This document shows positions 52,601 through 53,445 of a DNA stretch of 53,445 nt, one piece after another. The notes under the pieces are model-generated. The model worked only from the letters and a program-made list of their open reading frames with translations. It was not told the origin of the DNA and made no database searches. Position 1 is the first letter of the stretch; the number at the start of each line of letters is the position of its first letter. The translations under genes and the position numbers were made by a program. Source of the stretch: JBMNHG01 sp045627705 (lineage in GTDB: Bacteria; Verrucomicrobiota; Kiritimatiellia; RFP12; JBMNHG01); the NCBI GenBank assembly GCA_045627705.1, contig JAZQOE010000154.1, positions 1 to 53,445 on the forward strand, in the 5' to 3' direction.

Positions 52601-53414
52601 AGTCACCGGACTTGAGTCCTGCGTGCGCATCGACAAGGAGATCGAAGTCTCGGCCGACGATATCGCCAAGGGCGTCGAAATCGTCCAGAAGCGCCAGCAG
52701 GAGTCGGTGCACGAGCCCGCCACAATCACCATCGCGAAGGTCAATCGCCTTCCCGCGCAGCCCGCGCCCGTGATGCAGCCAATGAACCGCCCGCTCATCG
52801 ACGGCGCGGTTGACATCCCCGTCCACGAAGAGGGCAACAAGTCCGTCTGGTGGCGCGCCTCCCTCGCCCACAACGGCAAGGATCTCGCCATGATGTTCCA
52901 GGTTGCAGACCCGTCGCCCTGGATGAACGCCGAAGGCCGCTTCACCCATCTCTTCATCGGTGGCGACGCCATCGACCTCCAGCTCGACATCCCCGGCCGC
53001 GGGCCATGCCGTCTGCTCGCGGCGCCGATGAACGGGCGCGGCACGGTCGTTTACTGGCAGCAGAAGGCCGAAGCCCCCTCGAACCCCGTGACATACTCCG
53101 TGGGCAACAACATGGCCAACGCCTCGAACTTCGACATCGTGAAGCTCGTCCCGAACGCCAAGGTCCAGGTTCAGACCGGAATCGGCTCATACACGGTGCT
53201 GGTGACAGTGCCACTCGCCGAACTCGGCATCGATAGCGCGGTGCTCGGCGAAACTGTCAAGGGCGTTGTCGGCGTGCTCTACTCCAGCCCCGCCGGCGAC
53301 GACACGCTCTCGCGCGTTTACTGGCACAACAAGTCAACCGGCCTCGTTTCGGATGTCCCGAGCGAGTCCCGCCTCTACCCCAACCTCTGGGGCGATGTCA
53401 CGATCGCGAAGTAA
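49629..53414 (+). CDS. Large secreted protein with CBM9-like and beta-propeller domains
   Basis: The start at MKPLKTTTLAFAAAVLALSAKAD follows AAAGGA and gives a typical signal peptide. The 1261-residue protein has an N-terminal CBM9/DOMON-like domain (VTVDGLDNDWDLSAGVWSY, EVFWPWSYC), a FlgD-like Ig segment (VTIAIDDAQGRRVRNLFG, GKYNVTIVHHDP), an NHL/SMP-30-like propeller region (DHLGRLWIAECVKTC and similar), and a second CBM9-like domain at the C terminus (RPLIDGAVDIPV, VTVPLAELGID). It is probably exported and binds or processes carbohydrate. No catalytic motif is recognised. Confidence 0.75.
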   Translation: MKPLKTTTLAFAAAVLALSAKADDRTMSFNSEINVLPAPGAVTVDGLDNDWDLSAGVWSYNDPLIVDRYSVWTHMMWDANGVYMLARYTDNSPMKNAAAGKDFSMSWRADCYQARVIFDDGTPDEHQMHVNMYYSSPDVRPYMIIKHGGFKAKPPYDATGVDRPDQLEKWGPTMDALGGKIAFAPWQDGKGYNMEVFWPWSYCRTSGKALEPGESFTYGIEAMWGNAAGEMLAHRLADGIKDETVNRIFMFRARTGWGRALILDHGNLTVTEEQKALRKDREKHFVDYDTYGSVPLQYSVPADRDVTIAIDDAQGRRVRNLFGQYPRSKGDVTDLWDCLDDNGNPVAPGKYNVTIVHHDPIALKFFNSVYSSATPPWNTENGSKLWGANHGHPTSVATRGDKTVLLFTGTEGGSGMQRIDDDGIIVWADHNEFVDGTIDDTYSYGLSRSSWQSCTLIARYRVTDGHLEPFEDENRTPNAVILPDATITDTSTIAIAHGALWVFCPNRAFLKIDPATGKVIETLEMPEGLCALTDRNDKLFALYADGAVRLLGPDGKPVGDVVKFDGLSKPVRLGIDMEEKRFAVSDLDTNQVLIYGADGKRISAIGSARPGKDRPAGAFVKTDLIRPLGADFDHLGRLWIAECVKTCKRVTCWDAADYHLLDQYWGQADYGAMAGFPITFDATRFIAHGIEFKLDPAPDPWHRKTNEEPLVYHPELVSARGPVYRLNGHEYACGCPGYNKPDSLKMFMRGEDGVFHECMKITWSGRQRIDNKWVEVPGTAWIDSNNNHEVDDGETFVGLDARNLYWSNGWIRPDLAILLTNNKFFKPTGFTEAGIPIYDFAHPEALGDGRGFPDGQGSVGTPIVDNAGNVSNGIRYQTVDGRTGSYPNRYGRHDAPAAQRGVLIAPFRANGVVEDIPGVGSVMALGGDRGEWFLFSMDGIYLSSICQDSKGNVVLDETFIGQESFGGFIWRDLETGKVLVQLGGPSYRLMEVTGLESCVRIDKEIEVSADDIAKGVEIVQKRQQESVHEPATITIAKVNRLPAQPAPVMQPMNRPLIDGAVDIPVHEEGNKSVWWRASLAHNGKDLAMMFQVADPSPWMNAEGRFTHLFIGGDAIDLQLDIPGRGPCRLLAAPMNGRGTVVYWQQKAEAPSNPVTYSVGNNMANASNFDIVKLVPNAKVQVQTGIGSYTVLVTVPLAELGIDSAVLGETVKGVVGVLYSSPAGDDTLSRVYWHNKSTGLVSDVPSESRLYPNLWGDVTIAK

Positions 53415-53425
53415 CGCGATAGCAT

Positions 53426-53443
53426 AAAAAAAACGGCGCGCCG
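53426..53443. repeat. CGGCGCGCCG palindrome, copy at the window edge
   Basis: Eight A are followed by CGGCGCGCCG, 11 nt after the stop of the secreted protein gene; the sequence ends before the right arm can be judged. This is the only intergenic copy outside the CRISPR array and may act as part of a terminator. Confidence 0.6.
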
Positions 53444-53445
53444 CG

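Noticed and set aside
49710..52949. A 1079-codon open frame antisense to the large secreted protein gene
   Set aside because: It is the complement of a gene with strong GC third-position bias; the plus-strand reading has a signal peptide, a ribosome site and recognisable domains.

Overview
The window is a roughly 60% GC bacterial chromosome segment. Its gene content (a dcw cell-division cluster with a MurC-MurB fusion, a divergent FtsZ, many secreted carbohydrate-active and SGNH-type proteins, a lone pseudopilin, a U32 peptidase and an orphan TrpB2) suggests an uncultivated, probably anaerobic Gram-negative member of the PVC superphylum, perhaps Kiritimatiellota or a relative. This is an inference; no rRNA gene is present to settle it.

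Positions 1-10680 hold a complete type I-C CRISPR-Cas locus on the minus strand. Reading from the regulator it runs XRE/ImmA-like regulator, cas3, cas5c, cas8c, cas7, cas4, an HUH (REP/IS200-type) nuclease-like gene, cas1, cas2, leader, array. The HUH gene sits inside the adaptation module, 7 nt after cas4 and 1 nt before cas1. The locus has a promoter overlapped by a dyad that could be the regulator's operator. It lies directly downstream of the 3' end of a tRNA-Ile(CAU) gene (10804-10880).

Positions 11047-26634 are a mixed housekeeping and carbohydrate region: a MurU-AmgK fusion for peptidoglycan recycling, an SGNH hydrolase, a UroD-like protein, a glycosyltransferase, rpsU with its own promoter and terminator, a TIM-barrel protein, Mrp, U32 peptidase, a GT-C membrane transferase, a nitrilase-family amidase, a pseudopilin, a sialate O-acetylesterase-like protein and a GH36/raffinose-synthase-like protein. 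A 408-bp element with terminal inverted repeats lies between mrp and the U32 gene.

Positions 26774-36191 are the division cluster murC-murB (fused), ddl, ftsQ, ftsA, ftsZ, then pyrE and a glycyl-radical enzyme. Next come a secreted beta-helix protein with a recent internal duplication, xerD, an M20 dipeptidase, recD2, an SGNH hydrolase and aspartokinase. An orphan trpB2 follows, preceded by a complete Trp attenuator: promoter, a leader peptide with three consecutive Trp codons, and mutually exclusive hairpins.

At 47916-49576 a four-helix-bundle/zinc-ribbon gene is bracketed by two arrays of structured 40/105-bp repeat modules. The window ends with a 1261-residue secreted protein. Across the whole window a palindrome with core CGGCGCGCCG, in its full form flanked by A and T runs, recurs about a dozen times. 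Most copies are inside genes, where they are read through in different frames.
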